NCBI RefSeq assembly: GCF_006088715.1
Contig: NZ_CP030771.1
Location: 4,784,001-4,848,000 of the forward strand
Direction of reading: 5' to 3'
Origin: Streptomyces sp. YIM 121038
GTDB lineage: Bacteria; Actinomycetota; Actinomycetes; Streptomycetales; Streptomycetaceae
Length of the DNA: 64,000 nucleotides
Position 1 is the stretch's first letter; every line of letters starts with the position of its first letter. Of the stretch, positions 24,439-31,707 are shown piece by piece. A program made the translations under genes and the position numbers. The notes below the pieces were generated by a model, which was given only the letters and a program-made list of their open reading frames with translations, was not told where the DNA came from and made no database searches.

Positions 24439-24687
24439 TCACTGGCCGAGTGTTTTACACAGGTTGTCGCACATGAACGTCGCGACGCGTTCGTCGTCGC
24501 TGACCCCGAGGTCGTCGCGCAGGGCGTGGGCGAGCTGGGCGGCGCGGGCGCCGATCTCCCGGAAGCTGCGGCGCTGTGGCGCACCGTCGCCGGTCCAGGT
24601 GGTGACCTGCGATGTCCCGTGCACGGTCTCGCCGTGGTTGAGGATGCGGGTCACGGTCAGCGGTACGTCCTGCATGGTGCTCAGCAC
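24439..24687 (-). pseudogene. 5' fragment of a fatty acyl-CoA synthetase gene
   Basis: About 75 genuine codons followed by seven novel ones. The GTG at 24687 has GGGAGGA just upstream and gives MLSTMQDVPLTVTRILNHG, then TSQVTTWTGDG and RRSFREIGARAAQLAHALRDDLGV. This is the standard N-terminus of Streptomyces ANL-family long-chain acyl-CoA ligases, which are ~530-560 aa. AMP-binding and catalytic motifs are all missing. Promoter side is intact, with a palindrome at 24767-24782. Best explanation: host gene split by prophage integration, with the 3' part at the left end of the prophage. Confidence 0.8.
24440..24475. other. Putative attR junction
   Basis: Reading the minus strand, an acyl-CoA synthetase frame proceeds normally to RVATFMCDN and then gives LCKTLGQ and a stop, where homologues continue into the ligase body. 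The break is at about 24463. The sequence there includes TGTTTTACACA, a small imperfect dyad. Core length cannot be determined without the attL side. Confidence 0.5.
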
Positions 24688-24766
24688 GGCGTCCTCCCGG
24701 TCGGCGGGCGGCAGGCGGCCGGGTGCTCCCGGCGCTCTACCTGGCGGTAGCCCCAGATTCTCGCCG

Positions 24767-24782
24767 CATACCGAGCGGTATG
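24767..24782. promoter_or_regulatory. Palindromic operator candidate upstream of the acyl-CoA synthetase fragment
   Basis: CATACCG-AG-CGGTATG, a perfect 7+7 dyad with a 2-bp centre, about 80 bp upstream of the GTG start. The shape suits a TetR-family regulator of fatty-acid genes. Regulator unknown. Confidence 0.45.
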
Positions 24783-24869
24783 TCACTACCGCGAGCGCAC
24801 AAGAACGCAAATTGAGCTACGACCGCCACTCGCCCGGCGCCCGGGCCGGACGACGCGCCTCCGGAACGG

Positions 24870-24950
24870 CCGACCGGCCCACTGGCCGGCTGGTCGGCTG
24901 GCCGGCTGGCCGGCTGGCGCGCCGACGGGCCGGTCGGCCGACTGGTCGCT
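24870..24950. repeat. Short GCCGGCTG tandem repeats
   Basis: A run of ~8-bp units (GGCCGGCT with variants) just downstream of the minus-strand sigma gene. Strongly self-complementary and could act as its transcription terminator. Confidence 0.5.
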
Positions 24951-25513
24951 CAGCGGACCGGCGTCAGCTCCGGGTCCTCGCGGAGCTTGCCGAGCGCCCG
25001 CGACACCGCGCTCTTGACCGTGCCGATGGACACCCCGAGCACCTCGGCCGTCTGGGCCTCGCTCAGGTCCTCGTAGTACCGCAGGACGACCATGGCCCGC
25101 TGCCGCGCCGGCAGCTTCATGATCGCGCGCCACATCGCGTCGTGCAGGGCCTGCTGCTCGGCGGGGTCACCGGCCGGCACGGTCTCCGGCTCGGGCAGCT
25201 CGTCACAGGCGAACTCGTCGACCTTGCGCTTGCGCCACTGCGACGTGCGCGTGTTCAACAGGGCCCGGCGCACGTACCCGTCGAGCGCCCGGTGGTCCTC
25301 GATCCGGTCCCAGGCCACATAGGTCTTGGTCAGGGCCGTCTGCAGCAGGTCCTCGGCGTCGCTCGGGTTCGCCGTCAGCGAGCGGGCGGTGCGCAGCAGC
25401 ACGGGCTGGCGGGCCCGGACGTACGAGGCGAACGACGGGTAGGCGGAAGGACCCGCGCCCCGCGTCGCGGCCTTCGATGCGCTGGTGCACACGGACACCA
25501 TGGATGCGGTCAT
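24950..25513 (-). CDS. ECF/SigE-family RNA polymerase sigma factor
   Basis: A 187-aa protein. Region 2 at ~38-75 (RTARSLTANPSDAEDLLQTALTKTYVAWDRI), region 4 at ~130-178 (LPARQRAMVVLRYYEDLSEAQTAEVLGVSIGTVKSAVSRALGKLR). The ~30-residue N-terminal extension is Ser/Ala-rich. No membrane anti-sigma gene is adjacent, which is common in this Streptomyces subgroup. ATG at 25513 assumed; MVSV at 25501 is also possible. First intact host gene right of the prophage. Confidence 0.88.
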   Translation of the reverse strand: MTASMVSVCTSASKAATRGAGPSAYPSFASYVRARQPVLLRTARSLTANPSDAEDLLQTALTKTYVAWDRIEDHRALDGYVRRALLNTRTSQWRKRKVDEFACDELPEPETVPAGDPAEQQALHDAMWRAIMKLPARQRAMVVLRYYEDLSEAQTAEVLGVSIGTVKSAVSRALGKLREDPELTPVR

Positions 25514-25593
25514 GGCTCCACGCTAGAAGCGCCCCCTACATCTGCGGATCGGCCGCAGGTCCCGAAGCCGTGTCCGCCTCAGGTTGTACGAGG

Positions 25594-25611
25594 GGAGGTA
25601 GCCTCACCTCC
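25594..25611. promoter_or_regulatory. GGAGGT-N6-ACCTCC dyad upstream of the sigma gene
   Basis: A perfect 6-bp inverted repeat about 80 bp upstream of the sigma-factor start. It could be an operator or RNA hairpin; too little to assign a regulator. Confidence 0.3.
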
Positions 25612-25696
25612 TGAAGGTGGAGGAGAAGGAGCACACCCCTGAGGGTTCGACCCTGAGGAACCGGAAACCGCTTGCCCACTCGGCTCCGGTCACCGC

Positions 25697-26587
25697 TCAC
25701 TCCAGCAGGGCCACCGGCGCGTGCACCAGGTTGCGATCGATCTGCAGGGTGCGCCCGCCGTACCGCTCCGTGACGTTGCCCGCGTACTGGTGGATCCGGC
25801 GCTCCGGATGCCAGGCGTACCAGGGAAGTCCCTGCTCACCGTACAGGTCGGGCCGGTTGTTCCAGCGGGCGAACCACATGATCGACGGCAGGTCGTCGAC
25901 CCCCGCCCGGCGCGCCGACTCCAGGTGCGCTACGCCGGAGTCGGCACTGCTGTAGAACCCCGGTACGTAGCCGTGGCTGCGCACTTCGCGGCTCCAGGCC
26001 CGTACGAAAGTGAGCGTGGCCGTGGCGCATTTCCCGTTCTGGTACGCATACGCCTCCATGTCCAGGTAGAGCGGACTGTCCGGCCCCATGCCGAGCGCCG
26101 CGGCCCGGCGCACCGCGTCGTGTCCCTCCCGGGTGCCCTGGGGTCCGGGCTCGCTTCCGATGCGGACGTGCTGCTTGTTCTCCGCCCGTACGCATGGGGA
26201 CTGCGAGCCGACGTACACCGGAAGCACGCCCCAGCCCATCTCGTCGACCGCCGACAGCCAGGCGCTGCTCAGCTGCGGCTGGTCCTGACAGGCCCGGCCG
26301 CGCCCGGCGTAGTAGACGCCCACCGCGCGGTACGGCGAGTCGAGCCAGCGCCGCATGGTGTCGGCCGACGGCGTCAGACAGGTGTCGAAGGCCTGGCCGT
26401 CGAAGACCCCGGGCCGGGCCGCCGCCGCGTGCCGGCCCGGCCCCGTCGGTCCCCCGAGGACCGCCGGGCGCGCGGGCCCGGAACCTTCGGCAGGCCCCGA
26501 ACCCTCGGGTGGGTGCGAGGTGTCCAGGGCCAGCGTCGCCAGGGCGAGGGCGAGGACAAGGCCAGTGATCTTCTTCCGGTGGCGCAT
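25697..26587 (-). CDS. Secreted DUF1906 (glycoside-hydrolase-like) protein
   Basis: A 296-aa protein. Signal peptide at 1-~25 (RHRKKITGLVLALALATLALDTS), a Pro/Gly-rich linker to ~58, then a TIM-barrel-like DUF1906 domain: GQAFDTCLTPSADTMRRWLDSPYRAVGVYYAGRG, WGVLPVYVGSQ, GHDAVRRAAALGMGPDSPLYLDMEAY, GYVPGFYSS, and a closing HQYAGNV...LQIDRNLV. Related to Mycobacterium Rv2525c, a Tat-secreted protein affecting the envelope. The LDMEAY acid is the likely active-site residue. Convergent with nothing close; faces the sigma gene tail to head. Confidence 0.82.
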   Translation of the reverse strand: MRHRKKITGLVLALALATLALDTSHPPEGSGPAEGSGPARPAVLGGPTGPGRHAAAARPGVFDGQAFDTCLTPSADTMRRWLDSPYRAVGVYYAGRGRACQDQPQLSSAWLSAVDEMGWGVLPVYVGSQSPCVRAENKQHVRIGSEPGPQGTREGHDAVRRAAALGMGPDSPLYLDMEAYAYQNGKCATATLTFVRAWSREVRSHGYVPGFYSSADSGVAHLESARRAGVDDLPSIMWFARWNNRPDLYGEQGLPWYAWHPERRIHQYAGNVTERYGGRTLQIDRNLVHAPVALLE

Positions 26588-26639
26588 ACGGCGAGTGAAC
26601 GGGCCGGGGTGGGTGCCAGGACCGGGACACGCGCCGCGT

Positions 26640-27806
26640 TCAGCCGTCCGCCGTCAGAATCAGCCCCGAAGTGGGGACGCCGGTGCCCGCCGTGACCAGG
26701 GCGTGCGCGGCGCCGGGTATCTGGTTCACCGCGGTGCCGCGCAGCTGGCGCACGGCCTCCGCCATGCCGTTCATCCCGTGGAGATAGGCCTCGCCGAGCT
26801 GTCCGCCGTGGGTGTTCAGCGGCAGCCGCTCCTTGGCGACGAACTCCGCGGCCTCGCCCGGCGCGCAGAACCCGAACTCCTCCAGCTGCATCAGCACGAA
26901 CGGCGTGAAGTGGTCATAGAGGATCCCGACGTCGACATCGCCGGGAGCGAGCCCCGAGGTGCGCCACAACTGCCGTGCCACGACGCCCATTTCCGGCAGG
27001 CCGGTGAGATCGTCCCGGTAGTAGCTGGTCATCTGCTCCTGCGCCCGGCCCGCGCCCTGCGCGGCGGCGGCGATCACCGCGGGCGGCTGCGGCAGGTCCC
27101 GGGCCCGCTCCACGCTGGTGACGACGAGGGCCTGTCCGCCGTCGGTCTCCTGGCAGCAGTCCAGGAGCCGCAGCGGCTCCACGATCCACCGGGAGGCCGC
27201 GTGCTCCTCCAGCGTGATGGGTCTGCCGTGGAAGTACGCCGCCGGGTTCGTCGCCGCGTACTTCCGGTCGGTGACCGCCACATGGCCGAAGACCTCCGGG
27301 GTCAGCCCATGGGTGTGCAGATAGCGCTGCGCGGCCATCGCCACCCACGACGCCGGGGTGAGCAGTCCGAAGGGCAGCGCCCAGCCGAGTGCGACCCCCT
27401 CCGCCGAGGGCTCGCGATGGCTGACTCCGGCGCCGAAGCGGCGCCCGGACCGCTCGTTGAACGCCCGGTAGCAGACCACCACTTCGGCCACCCCCGCGGC
27501 TATCGCGAGCGCCGCCTGCTGGACGGTCGCGCAGGCCGCGCCGCCGCCGTAGTGCACCCGGGAGAAGAAGGAGAGCTCGCCGATGCCCGCCGCCTGGGCG
27601 ACCGTGATCTCCGGGCTCGTGTCCATCGTGAAGGTGACCAGGCCGTCGACGTCGGCGGGGGCGAGGCCCGCGTCGTCGAGCGCCGCCCGCACCGCCTCCA
27701 CGGCCAGGGTCAGCTCGCTGCGCCCGGAGTCCTTGGAGAACTCGGTGGCCCCGATCCCGACGACCGCCGCCCTGCCCCCGAGATCGTCCCGCGCCCGCAC
27801 GCTCAT
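26640..27806 (-). CDS. Ltp2-like thiolase-fold aldolase (lipid-transfer protein)
   Basis: A 388-aa protein of the SCP-x thiolase-like family: AAVVGIGATEFSKDSGRSE start, VHYGGGAACATVQQAALAIAAGVAEVVVCYRA, and near the end YDHFTPFVLMQLEEFGFC, then LPLNTHGGQLGEAYLHGMNGMAEAVRQLRG. In Mycobacterium, Ltp2 cleaves the hydrated steroid side chain by retro-aldol reaction, docking onto the DUF35 domain of ChsH2. Here it is the last gene of a three-gene operon, its start overlapping the MaoC gene stop (ATGA). The real substrate in Streptomyces is unknown. Confidence 0.85.
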   Translation of the reverse strand: MSVRARDDLGGRAAVVGIGATEFSKDSGRSELTLAVEAVRAALDDAGLAPADVDGLVTFTMDTSPEITVAQAAGIGELSFFSRVHYGGGAACATVQQAALAIAAGVAEVVVCYRAFNERSGRRFGAGVSHREPSAEGVALGWALPFGLLTPASWVAMAAQRYLHTHGLTPEVFGHVAVTDRKYAATNPAAYFHGRPITLEEHAASRWIVEPLRLLDCCQETDGGQALVVTSVERARDLPQPPAVIAAAAQGAGRAQEQMTSYYRDDLTGLPEMGVVARQLWRTSGLAPGDVDVGILYDHFTPFVLMQLEEFGFCAPGEAAEFVAKERLPLNTHGGQLGEAYLHGMNGMAEAVRQLRGTAVNQIPGAAHALVTAGTGVPTSGLILTADG

Positions 27807-28396
27807 GCGGCACCTCCTGCCACGACTGGGGCCGGGCCGCCCGGAGCCGGGCCGTCCGGGGCCGGGCCGTCCGGAGCCGGGCCGCGCGCTGACCTCGCCT
27901 CGTCCGCCGGGGCCGCGCCGCCCGAGGGCGCGCGCACGGTCACCGTCACCATGCCGGTGACGTGCTTGCCCATGCCGTTGGCCCCGACGACCCTGACCGT
28001 CGCCGTGACGCCCTCCGGGGCGCGGGTGACCTCCTCGATGGTGCCCGTCAACACCATCGTGTCGCCCGGGTAGTTGGGCGCGCCCAGCCTGATCTTCACC
28101 TGGCGGAGGATCGCGCGAGGGCCGAAGTGGTCGGTGATGTAGCGCCCCACCAGGCCGTTGGTGGTGAGGATGTTCATGAAGATGTCCGGGGAGCCCCTCT
28201 CCTTGGCGAGCTCCGCGTCGTGATGCACGTCCTGGTAGTCCCTGGAGGCGATCGCTCCCGCGACGATCAGCGTGCGCGTGATCGGGATCTCCAGCGGCGG
28301 CAGCGCGTCACCCTCCCTCAGGGCGGCCGGGGCCTTCGGCGGATGCCCCCGCTCCGCGCGCCCCGCACCGGCGTGGCCCGTCCCCGCGCGCCCCAT
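27803..28396 (-). CDS. ChsH1-like MaoC-fold hydratase subunit
   Basis: A 197-aa protein, longer than ChsH1 (~130 aa). The hot-dog core (~30-155) has IASRDYQDVHHDAELAKERGSPDIFMNI, with the D-x4-H hydratase motif, and VKIRLGAPNYPGDTMVLTGTI. The N-terminal ~25 residues and the C-terminal ~40 (repeated GPAPDGPAPDGPAPG) are low complexity; the latter comes from a 15-bp tandem repeat at ~27832-27890. Overlaps both neighbours. Expected to form an alpha2beta2 enoyl-CoA hydratase with the upstream ChsH2-like protein. Confidence 0.83.
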   Translation of the reverse strand: MGRAGTGHAGAGRAERGHPPKAPAALREGDALPPLEIPITRTLIVAGAIASRDYQDVHHDAELAKERGSPDIFMNILTTNGLVGRYITDHFGPRAILRQVKIRLGAPNYPGDTMVLTGTIEEVTRAPEGVTATVRVVGANGMGKHVTGMVTVTVRAPSGGAAPADEARSARGPAPDGPAPDGPAPGGPAPVVAGGAA

Positions 28397-29430
28397 CAGC
28401 CCTCGCCCCCTTCCGGAGCAGCCACGGCCGCACCCTCCAGGGCCCGGAACACCGGCAGCTCCAGGTCCTCGTCCACCCGCTGGAACTCCAGCCGCACCGG
28501 CATCCCGATCCGCACGGCCCGGTGCGGTACCCCCACCAGATTGCTGATGATCCGCACGCCCTCCGCGAGCTCGATGAGCACCACGGCGTACGGACTCGCC
28601 CCGCCGGAGGCCCCGTCCGGCGCGAAGGCCGGGAACGGCGGGTGGTGCATCACCACATACGAGTAGACGGTGCCCTCACCGCTCGCCTCGACCGTGTCCC
28701 ACTCGGGGGAGCCGCAGGCCCCGCAGCCCGGCAGCCAGGGGAAGCGGAGCGTGCCACAGGCCCCGCAGCGCTGGATGAGCAGGCGGTGCCGGGCCACGCC
28801 CTCCCAGAACCCGGCGTTGTCCCTGTTGACCACCGGGCGGGGGCGGGTGGCCGGGGCGGCTCCGCGCCCCCGGCCGACAGGGGTGGCGGTCGGCCGCCGC
28901 TTCGCGGGGCGGTACTTGAGGATCCGGAAGCGGTGGGTGCCCGCGAGCTCGCCGCCCGCGCGGATGTCCATCCGGGTCGTCACGAAGTACCCCGCGCCGA
29001 GCTTGGTCGTCTTGCGGTCCGACACCGACTCGATCACCGCGTCGAACGTGATCTCGTCGCCCGGCCGCAGCGGGCGCAGATACTCCTGCTCGCAGTCCGT
29101 GGCGACCACCGAGGTGCACCCGGCGTCGTCGAGCAGCGCGAGCAGCTCGTCGTACGCCTCGGAGCGGGTCGCGTGGCCCGCGAGGCCGCCCATCGTCCAG
29201 GCCTGGAGCATGGTCGGCGGGGCGATCGCGTCGGGTCCCTGATAGGCCGGGTGGGTGTCGCCGACGGCCTCGCACCAATGCCGGATCATCGGCGCGTTGA
29301 CCGGGTCCCTGCCGTGGCCGGACTCGGCCGCGGACCGGCCCTCGTACGCCTTCAGCCGTCCGTACCACCGGTCGGGTCCGTCCGGTCCCGTCGCCGGTCC
29401 GTCCGCCCTGCTCCGCGCGCTGCCCGTCAC
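28396..29430 (-). CDS. ChsH2-like protein: MaoC-type domain fused to DUF35 zinc-ribbon/OB fold
   Basis: A 344-aa protein from the GTG at 29430, which has GGAGGGG upstream; a longer frame to 29658 lacks a ribosome site and looks random. Residues ~20-190: a hot-dog domain (YEGRSAAESGHGRDPVNAPMIRHWCEAVGDTHPAY, YLRPLRPGDEITFDAVIES). Residues ~205-340: DUF35 with a four-Cys ribbon RCGACGTLRFPWLPGCGACG, then an OB fold. This exact fusion is diagnostic for ChsH2, which binds both ChsH1 and Ltp2. First gene of the operon; order matches the mycobacterial chsH2-chsH1-ltp2. Confidence 0.86.
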   Translation of the reverse strand: MTGSARSRADGPATGPDGPDRWYGRLKAYEGRSAAESGHGRDPVNAPMIRHWCEAVGDTHPAYQGPDAIAPPTMLQAWTMGGLAGHATRSEAYDELLALLDDAGCTSVVATDCEQEYLRPLRPGDEITFDAVIESVSDRKTTKLGAGYFVTTRMDIRAGGELAGTHRFRILKYRPAKRRPTATPVGRGRGAAPATRPRPVVNRDNAGFWEGVARHRLLIQRCGACGTLRFPWLPGCGACGSPEWDTVEASGEGTVYSYVVMHHPPFPAFAPDGASGGASPYAVVLIELAEGVRIISNLVGVPHRAVRIGMPVRLEFQRVDEDLELPVFRALEGAAVAAPEGGEG

Positions 29431-29708
29431 CGTCGTCCCCTCCGCCGCCCCGATCAACCGCCCCCGCGAGCTCCTGACACATTCGGCACACCGCAGCCGC
29501 CGCGTCGGTTCCCACGGATGTCCCGCCGCCGCGCCACTGGTTTCTGACTGTCCGTCAGTTTCCGTACGGGTGTCAAGACGGGGAGCCGACGCCCGCCGCC
29601 GCGCCCCGCACACACAGCTGCGCGGCGGGGCCCGAGGCACCGCCGCGCAAACTGTCACATCACCCCACAGAGCAGGCCCCGAGGATCACTCCCCGACGAG
29701 GCCCCGGC

Positions 29709-30020
29709 TCACCACAGTTCGCTGAAGTTGACGGCGACGTTGGCGTTCGACTGGTCGATGTCCGTGAACGCGGAGCCGTTCACCTGAGCCGTGTTGCTCT
29801 GGTTGGAGGCGCCGTTGCCGACCGCCTGCTGCTGAGTGGTCGAGGAGTTGCCGTTGTTGTCATCGCCGACACCGCTGCCGTTGACGACCGCAACACCCGC
29901 GTTCGATCCGTTGTCCGCGAACGAGCCGTTGTCGGCCATCGCGACACCCGAGAAGAGGGCGGCAGCCAGCGGCAGTGCGGCGACGGCGGCGAGGGCACGG
30001 GCGGTACGGATGCTTGCCAT
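29709..30020 (-). CDS. Small secreted Asn/Gly/Gln-rich protein
   Basis: A 103-aa precursor; ATG at 30020 with GGAGGAAA upstream. Signal peptide ~1-29 (ASIRTARALAAVAALPLAAALFSGVAMA), leaving a ~74-aa mature chain dominated by N, G, S, Q and V (NGSNAGVAVVNGSGVGDDNNGNSS, GASNQSNTAQVNGSAFTDIDQSN). Alternating polar/hydrophobic pattern with N/Q spacing recalls rodlin- or curlin-type surface proteins, but no family match is certain. No Cys, so not a chaplin. Could be a surface-aggregating developmental protein. Confidence 0.72.
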   Translation of the reverse strand: MASIRTARALAAVAALPLAAALFSGVAMADNGSFADNGSNAGVAVVNGSGVGDDNNGNSSTTQQQAVGNGASNQSNTAQVNGSAFTDIDQSNANVAVNFSELW

Positions 30021-30389
30021 GTCTATTTCCTCCAGAACGGGGGGTGAGCTCCGGCCCCTGCCGGGCGCACCTGAAATACGGCTTGTTCCAGGGCAGTTGG
30101 CCGACCGCCCTGGAGATCTGCACGACGTCGCGCATCCAGAGTTGCCCACCGAATCCCCGCCGAACCACCCCGGAAGTCACTATTCCCCCGCAAGCGTGAG
30201 GACAAGTCGATAAACCCGCTTCGCTCCATCAACGCCCCAGCTCAGCACCCTCACCCCAGCCGACCCCAGACGCCGCACGGGCTGAAGCGTTCCGGCAAAA
30301 CCCCGGCAAAAGGGGGCGCTGCCCCCATCCGGCCACCCTGCGCGCCCTTCCCCCTTCCCTTCATCGAACGCTAGTACGAAAATGAAGTC
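30021..30389. other. Divergent intergenic region, 369 bp
   Basis: Between the minus-strand small secreted protein and the plus-strand primase-like gene. Holds the GGAGGAAA ribosome site of the former. A less GC-rich patch around 30360-30390 (ATCGAACGCTAGTACGAAAATGAAG) probably contains the promoter of the latter, which then has only a short or no leader. Nothing else recognised. Confidence 0.4.
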
Positions 30390-31391
30390 ATGGCCCCCAG
30401 CGACCGCCATGCCGAAGACCGCCCCGCCCACGACGGCCCGCACGAACCGGCCGCCGAGCACCCGTCCGCCCACGAGCCACGGCCCCACGAACCGGCACCC
30501 CGCGCGCGGGCCCGCCACGCGGCCGAGCGCCACACCGCCACCCTCGCGCTGGCCCACGCCCTGTCCGCCGCCGAGCGGGGCCTCGCCGTCATCCCCCTGT
30601 CCCGCGGCAAGCTCCCCGCACTGCGCTCGCCGCACCACGACGACCCGCACCCCCCGCCGTGCCACGGCGAGTGCGGACGCCTGGGCCACGGCGTGTACGA
30701 CGCCTCCACCGACCCGGTGCGCATCCGCGAGCTGTTCGCCGCGGCGCCCTGGGCGTCGGGCTACGGCATCGCGTGCGGGCTGCCGCCGTACCACCTGATC
30801 GGCATCGACCTGGACACCAAGTCCGGCGCCGACGCCCCTGCCGCGCTGCGCGAGCTGGCGCTGCGGCACCTGTTCACCATCCCGGAGACCGTCGTCGTCA
30901 CCACCCCCAGCGGCGGGCGTCACGTCTGGCTCTCCGGGCCGCCGGACGTCGTCGTGCCCAACTCGGCGGGCCGTCTGGCCCCCGGCATCGACATCCGGGG
31001 CGCGGGCGGCTATCTGGTCGGCCCCGGCTCGCGCACCGAGCAGGGCGTGTACAGCACCGTGCCGGGCACCGCCCACCTGCCCCCGGCCCCGTGCCCCGAG
31101 GCCCTCCTGCGGCTGCTCGTGCCCCCGCTCCGCCGCCGCCCGGCGGCACCCCCGCGCGCGGACGGCCCCGAGGCCGCCCAACAGGGCCAGGGCCTGGTCC
31201 AGTTCGTCCTCGCCGCGCACGAGGGCCAGCGCAACACCCGGCTCTTCTGGGCCGCTTGCCGCGCCTACGAGAACGGCCTGGGCGAAGCCCTCGCCGCCCC
31301 CCTCATCGAGGCGGCCCTACGCGTCGGCCTCACCCTCCGCGAGGCCCGCTCCACGATCGCTTCAGCGGCCCGCCTGACGGGCCACGCCTGA
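30390..31391 (+). CDS. Bifunctional primase/polymerase (PrimPol-like) domain protein
   Basis: A 333-aa protein. After a His/Pro-rich N-terminus (~1-45), residues ~50-245 match the PF09250-type domain: AHALSAAERGLAVIPLSRGKLPAL, GYGIACGLPPYHLIGIDLDTKSG (metal-binding D-x-D), TVVVTTPSGGRHVWLSGP, GIDIRGAGGYLVGPGS. The C-terminal ~70 residues are a helical extension (GQRNTRLFWAACRAYENGLGEAL). Such stand-alone proteins are abundant on Streptomyces chromosomes; role unsettled. No mobile-element neighbours. Confidence 0.82.
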   Translation: MAPSDRHAEDRPAHDGPHEPAAEHPSAHEPRPHEPAPRARARHAAERHTATLALAHALSAAERGLAVIPLSRGKLPALRSPHHDDPHPPPCHGECGRLGHGVYDASTDPVRIRELFAAAPWASGYGIACGLPPYHLIGIDLDTKSGADAPAALRELALRHLFTIPETVVVTTPSGGRHVWLSGPPDVVVPNSAGRLAPGIDIRGAGGYLVGPGSRTEQGVYSTVPGTAHLPPAPCPEALLRLLVPPLRRRPAAPPRADGPEAAQQGQGLVQFVLAAHEGQRNTRLFWAACRAYENGLGEALAAPLIEAALRVGLTLREARSTIASAARLTGHA

Positions 31392-31509
31392 CGCCACGCA
31401 CGCGTGCCACACGACGCGACCCCGGCCCCCGACCCGAACCAGCCACGCACACCGGACACCAGGCACCGGGCACCCCAGGGGCGGCCCCTCACACACGTCC
31501 CTCACACAC

Positions 31510-31543
31510 GAAGGGGCGCCCGGATCTCTCCGGACGCCCCTTC
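31510..31543. terminator. Bidirectional hairpin between the PrimPol-like gene and tRNA-Ser
   Basis: GAAGGGGCGCCCGG (31510-31523) pairs with CCGGACGCCCCTTC (31530-31543), one mismatch, 6-nt loop. Serves the plus-strand gene ending at 31391 and the minus-strand tRNA ending at 31570. Confidence 0.75.
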
Positions 31544-31569
31544 GACGACTGGCCCTGGGCCAGCACCCG

Positions 31570-31654
31570 CGGTGGGTGTGGGATTTGAACCCACGGTGAC
31601 TCGCGCCACGACGGTTTTCAAGACCGTTCCCTTAGGCCGCTCGGGCAACCCACC
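31570..31654 (-). tRNA. tRNA-Ser (anticodon UGA)
   Basis: On the minus strand GGTGGGT pairs with ACCCACC, discriminator G. The anticodon stem-loop CGGTCTTGAAAACCG gives anticodon TGA. The long variable arm (TCGTGGCGCGAGTCACCGT region) is typical for serine, and GGTTCAAATCC is the T-loop. CCA is not encoded. Codon read: UCA. Confidence 0.95.
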
Positions 31655-31707
31655 CCGCGCTGCCGCCGTGTGATCGGGCGGGCTTGCGCGGGGTCAAGAG
31701 TAGCGGG

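Larger units (their letters stand above)
1..24463. mobile_element. Right arm of an integrated tailed-phage (siphovirus) prophage
   Basis: Seen: a contiguous late module in canonical order (terminase, portal, MuF, scaffold, capsid, connectors, tail tube, chaperones, tape measure, tail tip, tailspike, endolysin, small membrane proteins), nearly all on the plus strand with 4-bp stop/start overlaps. The right limit is placed where a host acyl-CoA synthetase reading frame breaks off at about 24463. Integrase, repressor and replication genes are not in the window and must lie to the left of base 1. Inference: a temperate siphovirus with headful or cos packaging, with accessory genes placed between the lysis module and attR. 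The left limit is unknown. Confidence 0.85.

Noticed and set aside
24440..24475. Identity with the phage R4 attachment site
   Set aside because: The break lies near codon 75 of the ligase and the sequence does not resemble the R4 core that I remember from further into such a gene.
25594..25611. DmdR/IdeR iron box upstream of the sigma factor
   Set aside because: The dyad lacks one base of the 19-bp consensus spacing and the outer TT/AA; kept only as an unassigned dyad.
24356..25642. A long plus-strand frame across the acyl-CoA ligase fragment and sigma gene
   Set aside because: It is antisense to a recognisable sigma factor and ligase N-terminus and contains repeat-derived sequence only.
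26640..29430. Full cholesterol catabolic cluster
   Set aside because: Only the three side-chain genes are present; no ring-degradation, Mce or KstR genes lie in the window.
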